A stretch of 10,503 bases of DNA from Anaerolineales bacterium (GCA_029933275.1 JAOZOM010000052.1:1-10503), one strand, 5' to 3'. Positions 1 to 6,867 are shown, counted from the stretch's first letter. Numbers and translations: made by a program. The notes: a model not told the origin generated them from the sequence alone.

Positions 1-180
1 ACAATTTCTTTGCTAACATAGGCAAAAGAATGCATCGCCTTATTTTATCTAGGATCACTTTTCAAAGAAGAATGGATTTTACATCTGGAACAAAATTTAC
101 CAACTATGACTACTTTACGCCAGCGTAATCCTCGCAAATGTGGGCTCGTTTTAACTGGTACGGTGAAACCTTGTTACTAA
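1..180. other. AT-rich left flank, no convincing gene
   Basis: This stretch is richer in A and T than the genes that follow. One plus-strand frame is open from the window edge (base 3) to a TAA at 126-128, giving 41 residues ending in FTPA. It could be the tail of an upstream gene, but it has no recognisable motif and its codons do not look like those of the neighbours. A longer reading of the next gene would start at 138, but that extension has no Shine-Dalgarno sequence and runs through a promoter-like region, so I treat it as non-coding. Confidence 0.4.
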
Positions 181-209
181 CCACTACCATAGGTAGTGGC
201 TTGTATAAT
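181..209 (+). promoter_or_regulatory. Candidate promoter with operator palindrome for the aldo/keto reductase
   Basis: A perfect 8-bp inverted repeat, CCACTACC (181-188) and GGTAGTGG (192-199), is separated by three bases. It lies four bases upstream of a consensus -10 box TATAAT (204-209), so it covers the expected spacer and -35 zone. No good -35 hexamer is visible at 16-19 bp spacing. A dyad in the spacer next to a poor -35 resembles promoters that need an activator, such as those of the MerR family, but a repressor site is equally possible. No T-run follows the repeat, so it is not a terminator. Confidence 0.5.
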
Positions 210-245
210 AGAGTAAAATGGGGGCAATTAAAATTTGGAGGCAAA

Positions 246-1175
246 ATGGATTCATCCACACGCTTTTTGCACGCAATAGAAATGGGGGTTGGGGCTTGGG
301 CTTGGGGAGACCGAATTATTTGGAACTACGGGGGTAGCTACACAGATGAAGATATACGCGGCGCATTCGACACCTCGCTAGAAAAAGGGATTCGGCTGAT
401 AGATACCGCCGAAGTCTACGGACGCGGACGCTCGGAGCGACTGATTGGCGAATTTCTCAAAGAAACCGAAGTTCCCGTATTGCTCGCCACCAAATTTATG
501 CCCTACCCGTGGCGCATCCGCAAAAAAGCATTGCTCCGTTCCCTGCGGCATAGCCTCGAACGCCTCGATGTCGAATCCGTAGACCTCTACCAGATTCACT
601 TCCCTATCCCGCCCATCTCCATAGAAAGCTGGATGAACGAACTCGCCACTGCGGTGGAAGAGGGGCTAACCCGCACCGTTGGCGTATCCAATTATAAAGA
701 AAGCCAAATGCTTCAAGCCTACTCTGCTTTAGCGCGGCATAAAGTTCCGCTGGCATCTAATCAGGTGGAATATCATCTCTTGGATCGGCGCGCGGAAAAA
801 AGCGGATTACTCGCCCGCTGCCACGAGTTGGACATCCGGCTAATTGCGTATTCGCCCCTGGCAATGGGCTTGCTGACTGGTAAATATACAGTCGATTCGC
901 CCCCGCCCGGGATGCGCGGAAGAAAAGCCGCACGGATTTTGCCTAAACTCCCCTCCCTGCTCAAGGTGATGACCCAAATCGGGCAAGATCAGGGCGGCAA
1001 GACCAATGCCCAAATCGCGTTAAATTGGCTAATCTGCAAAGGGACGATGCCCATCCCCGGCGCAAAGAATGCCAAACAAGCCGAACAAAACGCCGGTGCG
1101 CTCGGCTGGAAACTAAGCGATGACCAAGTGGCAGCGTTGGATGAGGCGAGTGAAGTTTTAACGAAAAACAGTTAA
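246..1175 (+). CDS. Aldo/keto reductase family oxidoreductase
   Basis: This is a 309-residue soluble NAD(P)H-dependent carbonyl reductase of the aldo/keto reductase superfamily, a TIM barrel of usual length. Counting from the ATG at 246, the catalytic tetrad is intact: Asp53 and Tyr58 in DTAEVYG, Lys83 in ATKF and His118 in QIHFP. The family signature GVSNY lies at 146-150, and the cofactor phosphate-binding segment PIPGAKN is at 269-275 with the usual Gln/Asn-rich helix after it. The start is chosen because GGAGG (237-241) sits four bases upstream; an in-frame start at 138 would add 36 unrelated residues. The substrate cannot be told from sequence. The gene appears to be transcribed alone from the promoter and palindrome at 181-209. 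The fold assignment is very secure, the substrate unknown. Confidence 0.93.
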   Translation: MDSSTRFLHAIEMGVGAWAWGDRIIWNYGGSYTDEDIRGAFDTSLEKGIRLIDTAEVYGRGRSERLIGEFLKETEVPVLLATKFMPYPWRIRKKALLRSLRHSLERLDVESVDLYQIHFPIPPISIESWMNELATAVEEGLTRTVGVSNYKESQMLQAYSALARHKVPLASNQVEYHLLDRRAEKSGLLARCHELDIRLIAYSPLAMGLLTGKYTVDSPPPGMRGRKAARILPKLPSLLKVMTQIGQDQGGKTNAQIALNWLICKGTMPIPGAKNAKQAEQNAGALGWKLSDDQVAALDEASEVLTKNS

Positions 1176-1194
1176 GGGGCAGAATCTGTTTTTT
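1164..1194 (+). terminator. Weak candidate terminator after the aldo/keto reductase
   Basis: AAAAACAG (1164-1171) can pair with CTGTTTTT (1186-1193) around a 14-base loop, and the right arm is itself a T-run. The stem is mostly A-U and overlaps the stop codon, so this is only a plausible weak intrinsic terminator. The rest of the gap to 1330 shows no gene. Confidence 0.3.
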
Positions 1195-1330
1195 AAAAGG
1201 AAGCAAGCCTAAATCCACGCGCGAAACCCGTTCCACATCCTATAAGATTCTTATTTTTCTCTAATTGGACAAAACATCTATAACATGGCAAAATATGCGC
1301 TTATATAGTTCAATTTATACAGGAGAAAGT

Positions 1331-2014
1331 ATGAGTAAACGTCAAGAAATTCGTGAACGACAACGCAAGCAAAAAGAACAAAAAAAGATGATTACGCTTG
1401 GCGCGATTATTATTGGAGCGGGTTTGATTGCAGCGGCATTGATTTACCCCAGTCTCAACAGGGGAGAAAAAGTTCACGCACGCTATATGCAGCAAGATAA
1501 CGCGATGGGCAACCCTGATGCGCCAGTTAAAATTGTTGAGTATTCAAGTTATAAGTGCGGGCATTGTGCGGCGTTTTTTTTTGAAACAGAACCTCTTTTA
1601 GAAGAGGAATATATTAAAACAGGGAAAGTGTATTTTGTTCATAAATCAATTTGGGATGAGCTTGCAGCAGAGGCATCTTATTGCGCGGGAGAGCAAAATA
1701 AATATTGGGAAATGCACGATTTGCTTTTTGCCAACCAAACAATGCCTTTTGATGAAGATGCTATGGCTGGATGGGCAAAATCTGCGGGGGTTGATATGGA
1801 GCAATTTAATAATTGTATGGCAGATGATACTTATGTAGATCGCGTTACACAAGATAACGAAGAATCCCAAACCGCAGGTGTGGAAGGGACTCCTTCATTT
1901 ATCATTTCTTACGTTTTAGATGGAGAAGTAGTTGAGCAGATGTTACCCGGCAATTATCCTTACGAGGCTTTTCAACAAGTGATTGATGACGCATTAGCCA
2001 AATCAGGAAAATAG
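1331..2014 (+). CDS. Membrane-anchored DsbA-family thiol:disulfide oxidoreductase
   Basis: The protein (227 residues) starts with a strongly basic, Gln/Lys/Arg-rich stretch (3-19), then one membrane helix (about 21-40) with no clear signal-peptidase site. A thioredoxin-fold domain of the DsbA/thioredoxin_4 type follows on the outside. The redox site is C76-G-H-C79 in YKCGHC and the cis-proline loop is GTPSF with Pro188. Two further cysteines, Cys118 and Cys162, lie in the helical insertion and may form a second disulfide, as in some relatives. It should oxidise cysteine pairs in exported proteins. No DsbB or VKOR partner is in the window. The start at 1331 follows AGGAG (1321-1325); a longer frame from TTG 1265 adds 22 residues without support. 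The coding sequence is visibly more AT-rich than the genes around it, with many AAT, TTT and ATT codons. A strong terminator follows. Confidence 0.9.
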   Translation: MSKRQEIRERQRKQKEQKKMITLGAIIIGAGLIAAALIYPSLNRGEKVHARYMQQDNAMGNPDAPVKIVEYSSYKCGHCAAFFFETEPLLEEEYIKTGKVYFVHKSIWDELAAEASYCAGEQNKYWEMHDLLFANQTMPFDEDAMAGWAKSAGVDMEQFNNCMADDTYVDRVTQDNEESQTAGVEGTPSFIISYVLDGEVVEQMLPGNYPYEAFQQVIDDALAKSGK

Positions 2015-2040
2015 ACTTTTCCCCAAATTACAAAAAAAGC

Positions 2041-2073
2041 AAAACCGTCAAGTTCTAAACTTGGCGGTTTTTT
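2041..2073. terminator. Bidirectional intrinsic terminator between convergent genes
   Basis: AAAACCGTCAAGTT (2041-2054) pairs with AACTTGGCGGTTTT (2058-2071) around the loop CTA. This is a 14-bp stem with one T-G wobble, followed by more T on the plus strand. On the minus strand the same stem is followed by a GC and then seven T (from the A-run at 2032-2038). It can therefore end both the DsbA-like gene and the convergent DUF554 gene. Confidence 0.9.
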
Positions 2074-2098
2074 GATTCTTCTCTCACCCAGCCTTCTC

Positions 2099-2803
2099 TT
2101 AAGGAAAAAGACTGAGCACCCAAACAATCAGCGGAGCAATAGCTAACGCGGGGAGAAAGCTACCAATTCGGATTTTTTTGATTTCCAATAAGCTAGAGAA
2201 GGATAAGCCGATTAAAATCACGCCGCCGACCGCGGTCATTTCTATCATCATCGGTTCGGTGACGATGCTATTAAGTTGTGCGGCGAGTAAAGTGATACTC
2301 CCTTGATAAATGAAAACCGCAAAGGCGGAAAATGCGACTCCAATCCCAAGCGTGGAGGCAAAGGCGAGCGAAGCAAACGCGTCAAGGACAGATTTAACGG
2401 CGAGGAGTTCGTAATCGCCAACGAGACCATCTTGGATGGAGCCGAGAATCGCCAAAGGACCAATACAAAAGAGCAGGGATGCGGTCATAAAGCCGCGAAT
2501 GAAACGGTTGCTCTCTTCGGCACTATTCCCATTCCCAAAACGGGATTCGAGCCACACGCCAAGATTCTCTAATCCCTCTTCGATTTTCCACCATTCGCCA
2601 AGTACCGCCCCAATTAACAACGCCCCCAAGACAATAAGCGATTCTTCGCTTTTCAGGAACATGGAAATGCCAATAGAGAGGGTAAAAAGTCCCAGCCCGG
2701 CGGTGACGGTATTTTTGAGTCGCGCAGGTAAACGGGAGCCGAAGAGGAGTCCCAGCGAACTTCCGATGAGAATGGCAACGATGTTGATAAAAGTTCCAGT
2801 CAT
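2099..2803 (-). CDS. DUF554 family membrane protein (YdfK/YqgA-like)
   Basis: This is an integral membrane protein of 234 residues, close to the usual length of the DUF554 (YdfK/YqgA) family, whose function is not established. The family hallmarks are present: an N-terminal helix with TFINIVAILIG (4-14), and the central segment FCIGPLAILGSIQDGL (112-127) followed by GDYELL and KSVLDAFASL (137-146). About seven hydrophobic segments can be seen (roughly 5-22, 33-50, 55-70, 103-122, 140-165, 190-207 and 214-233). AAAGGA (minus strand, plus 2815-2810) lies six bases before the ATG. The gene begins 18 bases after the stop of the adenosyltransferase, so the two are probably one transcript ending at the terminator 2041-2073. 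The family call is secure; the transport or sensing role is unknown. Confidence 0.9.
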   Translation of the reverse strand: MTGTFINIVAILIGSSLGLLFGSRLPARLKNTVTAGLGLFTLSIGISMFLKSEESLIVLGALLIGAVLGEWWKIEEGLENLGVWLESRFGNGNSAEESNRFIRGFMTASLLFCIGPLAILGSIQDGLVGDYELLAVKSVLDAFASLAFASTLGIGVAFSAFAVFIYQGSITLLAAQLNSIVTEPMMIEMTAVGGVILIGLSFSSLLEIKKIRIGSFLPALAIAPLIVWVLSLFP

Positions 2804-2821
2804 AGATTTTCCTTTGGTGCG

Positions 2822-3373
2822 TTACGCTTTATTCTTCACTTTTTGTGTTTCTTTCCCCTCAAATTGATTTTCTGCCAATTCGAGGATAAAACATAGCGAG
2901 GAGAGGCGGTTTAGATAGCGTAGGAGTTCTTTATTTTCTAAATCTCCTGTAGCCAAAAGCTCTGCCACTCTCCGCTCGGCACGACGGGTAACGGCGCGAG
3001 CAACCGAAAGTGCGCCGCCGCCCGCGGTCTCGCCGGGCAAAATAAATTCGCGCGGCATCTCTGTTTTTTCGCTGAGGGAATCGGTTTGCGCTTCGAGCCA
3101 CACGACGCGAGTTTGGTCTATGCTACGGAATTTTGCCGCGTTTTCGGGTGTCGCGGCAACCTCTGCCATCAATGCCGAGAGATCGCGTTGCGTTTGGGTG
3201 AGTATCTCGCGTACTTCAGGAGAATGTGAAAGAGCACGCGCCAAGCCTAAGGTCGCGGTCGTTTCGTCCAACGTCCCAATGGCTTCAATGCGGTGATGAT
3301 ATTTCGGCAGACGACCTTCACCGAGCAAGCCCGTTGTTCCGTCATCGCCTTTACGTGTATAGAATTTTGACAT
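2822..3373 (-). CDS. pduO: PduO-type corrinoid (cob(I)alamin) adenosyltransferase
   Basis: This cytoplasmic enzyme transfers the adenosyl group of ATP to reduced cob(I)alamin, making coenzyme B12. At 183 residues it has the normal single-domain PduO/MMAB length. The ATP-binding N terminus reads FYTRKGDDGTTGLLGEGR (4-21), followed by GTLDETTATLG (33-43). The C-terminal half has EFILPGETAGGGALSVARA (109-127), RRAERR (130-135) and YLNRLSSLCFIL (153-164), which supply conserved ATP- and corrin-contacting residues in this family. No other cobalamin gene is in the window, so it may serve salvage or a B12-dependent enzyme elsewhere. There is no Shine-Dalgarno sequence: a TATAAT box ends six bases before the ATG, so the mRNA may be leaderless. 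DUF554 follows in the same direction. The symbol denotes enzyme type, not a pdu operon. Confidence 0.93.
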   Translation of the reverse strand: MSKFYTRKGDDGTTGLLGEGRLPKYHHRIEAIGTLDETTATLGLARALSHSPEVREILTQTQRDLSALMAEVAATPENAAKFRSIDQTRVVWLEAQTDSLSEKTEMPREFILPGETAGGGALSVARAVTRRAERRVAELLATGDLENKELLRYLNRLSSLCFILELAENQFEGKETQKVKNKA

Positions 3374-3379
3374 GGCAAG

Positions 3380-3385
3380 ATTATA
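3380..3385 (-). promoter_or_regulatory. -10 box of a probable leaderless promoter for the adenosyltransferase
   Basis: Read on the minus strand, TATAAT is followed by six bases (CTTGCC) and then the ATG at 3373. With the usual -10 to start-site distance, transcription would begin at or beside the start codon. No Shine-Dalgarno sequence and no good -35 hexamer can be seen. Confidence 0.55.
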
Positions 3386-3415
3386 CCGCTTTACGGCTCT
3401 GACTTCCGCTTCGGG

Positions 3416-3440
3416 TATAATGCAATCCTATCTTTTGGAG
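3416..3440 (+). promoter_or_regulatory. -10 box and ribosome binding site of the cyclase operon
   Basis: A consensus -10 TATAAT (3416-3421) is followed by a short leader with GGAG (3437-3440), seven bases before the ATG at 3448. The -35 region is poor. This box and the minus-strand box at 3380-3385 lie in an inverted repeat (TTATACC 3381-3387, GGTATAA 3414-3420), so the two divergent promoters are near mirror images. Confidence 0.6.
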
Positions 3441-3447
3441 TTCCCTT

Positions 3448-6219
3448 ATGAGAAAAGAAATCTCAAAAAATTGGATTGGTCATATTATCCCCCTGCTCAC
3501 AGTGGCGATTGCTCTGGCAATGCTGCTGCTAACGCCTTTTTGGGCATATCGGAGTTATAACGAGCCTTTTTTAGGTGCGTTGATTGAACCGAATAATGTG
3601 GTTAGTCAAATTAATGGGAAGGGCTGGGTAGCACGCGAAATGGGCGTGGAGTGGTCTGACCGATTACTCTCTATCAACGGGACAAAAGTAGACTCTTCAG
3701 CAAAAATACAGGCAGTTTTAGCAAAAAGCGGTTTTTCACCAATCAACGTAACTTTTGAAAAGCGGAGCGGGGAAAAGTTTACTCTCACTCTCACTCCGAT
3801 TCATCCCTCATTGAGCGATTTTTTCTCGTTATTCATCATTCCTTATTTGGTAGGATTGATTTTTCTCGCGGCTGGTTTATGGGCATATAAAATCCGTCCC
3901 GATTTGCGCGCCAGCCGCGCTTTTGTCACCTTTGCCGCCGCGCTTTCTGTGACCACCGTCACCTTTTTGGATATGAATACCACCCATCATGTGACGGTTT
4001 TATGGACATTAAGCCTCTCCGTTGCCGCGGGGGCATTGGTCAACTTGGCGTTGGTTTTCCCGCAAGAAATCCCCTTTATCGCTCGTTTTTCGTGGAGTCG
4101 TTACCTTCCTGTCGCATTGCCGATTTTTGCGGGCATCCCTGCCGTCAGAGAAATCATCTCCCCGACAACACCTTATGCCTATATTGATAAATGGTTTCTC
4201 AATTATGCCTTAATGGCATTCTCGATTTTACTATTTTTAGGCACTTTGATTATCCGCATGATACGGAGTCATTCTGCCATCGTCCGCCAGCAAAGCCGAA
4301 TTATCGTTTTTGGCGCGGCATTAGCTTTTTTCCCCGCGCTCCTTTTTTATCTGCTTCCCATTGCGATAGGCGGCTCTGTTCCTGAATTTCGCCCATCGCT
4401 TTATTTCTCCCCGATGGTTTTCCTGCCGATTTCGGTCACTTACGCCATCATCCGCTATCGTTTGCTCGATATAGACCAAATTCTCAGCCACGCCCTCACT
4501 TATTTGCTCACCACCGCCGCTGCACTGGGCATTTTTTACGGCTTGATTTCCCTCATTTCGCTTCTCATTCAAGAAGTCGTTCAGCCGAATGATCCCCTCG
4601 TTATCGGCACTTATTTGCTAATGCTCATGCTGGGGCTAAATCCCTTGCGAAATTTTATTCATCGCAGTATTGACCGCCTTTTTTATCGCTCCCCCGCGGA
4701 TTATCGGCGCGTGCTTACCCATCTATCCAATCAATTAATCATCACACCCAATCTTACCCAAACCCTAAAAATTCTCGAAAGCGAACTAGCCAAAGCCCTC
4801 TCTCCAAAGCGTTTTGTCGTTTATCTCTATAACGATAAACAGCAGGAATATCTACCGCATACCTCCCAAGAAGATAGCGCGCCACCTTATGCGGTCACAA
4901 ATCCTATTGTGGAACTTTTGCAGGATGCCGCCGCCCCGCTTTGGTTGCCGCCGAGCGGCGAATTCCCCGCCACAATCAACGACGGGACTTACGCGTATCT
5001 GGCTGGATACACCTTCGTCCCGCTTCGCTACGAAGAGAAGCTGATCGGCTTTCTCTCTCTCGGCTCGCGCCGCTCCGGCGACCTCTACACCAGTGACGAC
5101 CTCGACTTTCTCTCCGCGGTTGCAGCGCAATCTACTTTGGCACTTGAAAACGCGCGTCTTTTCACCAATCTAAAACACACCCTTGACCAAACCCTCGAAA
5201 TGAAAAACCTGATGGACGATATTTTCGCCTCCATCGCGACCGGTGTAATCACAACCGATGTCGAGCGTCAGATCACGCTCTTCAACAAAGCCGCAGAAAA
5301 AATTCTCGGCATTCCCCTCGAAGATGTTCTCGGCAAACCCCTCGAAGATGCGCTCCCCGATTTTTACGCACAATTAGATGCCCCAACCGAACGCGCCTTA
5401 GTCGATGGTGCGCCAACCTTAAGCACGGATGTCTCGCCTCACGTCCAAACACGCGGCGATATTCATCTGCGCCTCTCCTGCTCCCCGCTCCGAGACGCAT
5501 ATCTCGCCACAAAAGGCACAACCATCTTCTTTGAAGATCTCACCGAAAGACGCAGACTCGAAGCCGAACAAGCCCGCGTTCTCCAAACCTTTGGCAGAGT
5601 TGTCGCCCCCCGCGTTCGTGACCGTCTTCTCGCCGACCCCGGCAACTTGCGCCTCGATGGTGCGGAGCAAATCGTCACCGTCCTCTTCGCCGACATCAGC
5701 GGATTCACCTCCTATAGCGAAAAAACCGATGCGCAGGAAGTCTTCAAATTACTCAACAGCTATCTCGACCTTGCAGCGCAAGCCATCCTCGAAGAAGAAG
5801 GGACTCTCGATAAATTCATCGGGGATGCGGTGATGGCAATCTGGAATAGCCCCGACCCGCAAGAAGACCATGTACTACGCGCTGTCCGGGCTGCTCAAAC
5901 GATTTCCGAGCGTGTTGACGCGGTTCACGCCCAAATTCCCAATGCGGCGCAACATCTCATCTTCCACACCGGCATTGCGACAGGGACCGCAATGATTGGC
6001 AATGTCGGCACGCGCGAACTCTTCAACTACACCGCGATTGGCGATACCGTCAACGCTGCACAACGAATCGAAGCCGCGGCAAAACCCGGGCAGACTCTCA
6101 TCAACAAAGCCGCGTATAATCTTGTTTCCACGCAAATCATCGCCGATGAGTTGGAACCGGTCAAAGTGAAAGGGCGCGAAGAAAGAATCCCCGTCTACAA
6201 TTTACGCGGAATTAGGTAA
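3448..6219 (+). CDS. Membrane-bound class III adenylate cyclase with PDZ-like, GAF and PAS domains
   Basis: This 923-residue protein should make cAMP from ATP in the cytoplasm in response to a sensed signal. Its domains in order are: one membrane helix (about 12-34); an extracytoplasmic PDZ-like domain (about 48-118, with WSDRLLSINGTKV at 69-81); a multi-helix membrane region (about 124-400) ending in RYRLLDIDQILSHAL (336-350), a ComP-like sensor-kinase feature; GAF (about 420-572); PAS (about 583-698); a linking helix with FGRVVAPRVRDRLL (715-728); and the cyclase domain (about 740-918). The catalytic residues look complete: metal-binding Asp749 (FADISGF) and Asp793 (FIGDAV), purine-selecting Lys789 and Thr862 (NYTAIG), and Asn869 and Arg873 (TVNAAQR). 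Lys plus Thr marks class IIIb and ATP rather than GTP. The next gene starts six bases after the stop. The signals are unknown. Confidence 0.93.
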   Translation: MRKEISKNWIGHIIPLLTVAIALAMLLLTPFWAYRSYNEPFLGALIEPNNVVSQINGKGWVAREMGVEWSDRLLSINGTKVDSSAKIQAVLAKSGFSPINVTFEKRSGEKFTLTLTPIHPSLSDFFSLFIIPYLVGLIFLAAGLWAYKIRPDLRASRAFVTFAAALSVTTVTFLDMNTTHHVTVLWTLSLSVAAGALVNLALVFPQEIPFIARFSWSRYLPVALPIFAGIPAVREIISPTTPYAYIDKWFLNYALMAFSILLFLGTLIIRMIRSHSAIVRQQSRIIVFGAALAFFPALLFYLLPIAIGGSVPEFRPSLYFSPMVFLPISVTYAIIRYRLLDIDQILSHALTYLLTTAAALGIFYGLISLISLLIQEVVQPNDPLVIGTYLLMLMLGLNPLRNFIHRSIDRLFYRSPADYRRVLTHLSNQLIITPNLTQTLKILESELAKALSPKRFVVYLYNDKQQEYLPHTSQEDSAPPYAVTNPIVELLQDAAAPLWLPPSGEFPATINDGTYAYLAGYTFVPLRYEEKLIGFLSLGSRRSGDLYTSDDLDFLSAVAAQSTLALENARLFTNLKHTLDQTLEMKNLMDDIFASIATGVITTDVERQITLFNKAAEKILGIPLEDVLGKPLEDALPDFYAQLDAPTERALVDGAPTLSTDVSPHVQTRGDIHLRLSCSPLRDAYLATKGTTIFFEDLTERRRLEAEQARVLQTFGRVVAPRVRDRLLADPGNLRLDGAEQIVTVLFADISGFTSYSEKTDAQEVFKLLNSYLDLAAQAILEEEGTLDKFIGDAVMAIWNSPDPQEDHVLRAVRAAQTISERVDAVHAQIPNAAQHLIFHTGIATGTAMIGNVGTRELFNYTAIGDTVNAAQRIEAAAKPGQTLINKAAYNLVSTQIIADELEPVKVKGREERIPVYNLRGIR

Positions 6220-6225
6220 ATTCAA

Positions 6226-6867
6226 ATGCTCATTCCCTACCATCGCCAAATTCTACGAGAAGCAATCGGCGGAAAATTCAGCGAACGCGCCTTAAAAATC
6301 ATCACCGATGCAAACGCCAAACAAGATTATCTACGCGGACAAATCGGACATGACGAATATCATTTCGATAATAACGCCATGGCGGAGAGCTACGCATATA
6401 TCGAAGAGAATCGTACCCAAATCCACTCCGCGCTCCAAAACGGAGACGTTGAAGCCGCGTGGACAGCCTTCGGAAGATTGACGCATACCGCGCAAGATTT
6501 CTACGCCCATAGCAATTACATCCCCCTCTGGCTGGCACAATTCGATACAAAATCCGCACCACCCGCATCCGATGTTATTCACGATGATGAAGAAATTATC
6601 CAAAGCCCTGATCTCCATTCAGGAAAACTCTATTATCCCCTCGAACTATTCTCCTACATTCCTTTCATCGGCAAATTCGTTATGCCCCTCCTCCCCAAAG
6701 ATTCCCATGCGTGGATGAATATAGATTCCCCAAAACAAGGCAAAATCTTCGACTACACCTTCGCCGCAGCTGTCAAAGTGACGCGAGATGAGTTGGAAAA
6801 GGTTTTAGCAGAGTTAACGAAAGAAGAGAGTATTTTGTTTTTAGCGTATAATAGCCCCCATGATTAA
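6226..6867 (+). CDS. HET-C / zinc-dependent phospholipase C-like protein
   Basis: This 213-residue protein contains GRLTHTAQDFYAHSNYI (83-99), the signature of bacterial HET-C-like and zinc-dependent phospholipase C-like proteins, where such His and Asp residues bind zinc. Candidate ligands are His6, His42, His46, His87, Asp91 and His95; His161 is another. The regular HxxxD step (His87, Asp91) matches the family. There is no signal peptide and no convincing membrane helix, although 141-156 is hydrophobic, so it is probably cytoplasmic, unlike secreted phospholipases. The ATG lies six bases after the cyclase stop and only a weak AGG precedes it, so translation is probably coupled to the cyclase. 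Its end overlaps the HAD gene by eight bases. The activity is unproven: the fold relation is likely, lipid hydrolysis is only a guess. Confidence 0.7.
   Translation: MLIPYHRQILREAIGGKFSERALKIITDANAKQDYLRGQIGHDEYHFDNNAMAESYAYIEENRTQIHSALQNGDVEAAWTAFGRLTHTAQDFYAHSNYIPLWLAQFDTKSAPPASDVIHDDEEIIQSPDLHSGKLYYPLELFSYIPFIGKFVMPLLPKDSHAWMNIDSPKQGKIFDYTFAAAVKVTRDELEKVLAELTKEESILFLAYNSPHD
6847..6852 (+). promoter_or_regulatory. -10 box of a probable leaderless promoter for the HAD gene
   Basis: A perfect TATAAT lies inside the 3' end of the HET-C-like gene and ends seven bases before the ATG at 6860. The seven bases (AGCCCCC) contain no Shine-Dalgarno sequence. It has the same geometry as the box in front of the adenosyltransferase. 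No -35 hexamer is evident, and the gene could also be read from the upstream operon transcript. Confidence 0.5.

Noticed and set aside
3..128. Open frame from the window edge to a TAA at 126-128 as the end of an upstream gene
   Set aside because: Only 41 residues, with no motif and no codon bias resembling the neighbours; it cannot be told from chance in AT-rich DNA.
181..199. Palindrome as a terminator of a gene upstream of the window
   Set aside because: No T-run follows it, and it abuts a consensus -10 box, so a regulatory role fits better.
138..245. N-terminal extension of the aldo/keto reductase from an ATG at 138
   Set aside because: It has no Shine-Dalgarno sequence, no similarity to the family's N terminus, and it runs through the palindrome and TATAAT box; the ATG at 246 has GGAGG.
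1265..1330. 22-residue extension of the DsbA-like protein from a TTG at 1265
   Set aside because: The ATG at 1331 has AGGAG at good spacing and gives the expected basic stretch plus membrane anchor.
2303..2867. Plus-strand open frames over the DUF554 gene
   Set aside because: Antisense shadows of a strongly recognised minus-strand membrane protein, without ribosome binding sites.
5429..5833. 134-codon open frame inside the cyclase gene on the same strand
   Set aside because: Shadow frame within the PAS and catalytic part of the cyclase; composition is Ser/Pro/Lys-rich frame-shift-like and it has no ribosome binding site or domain.
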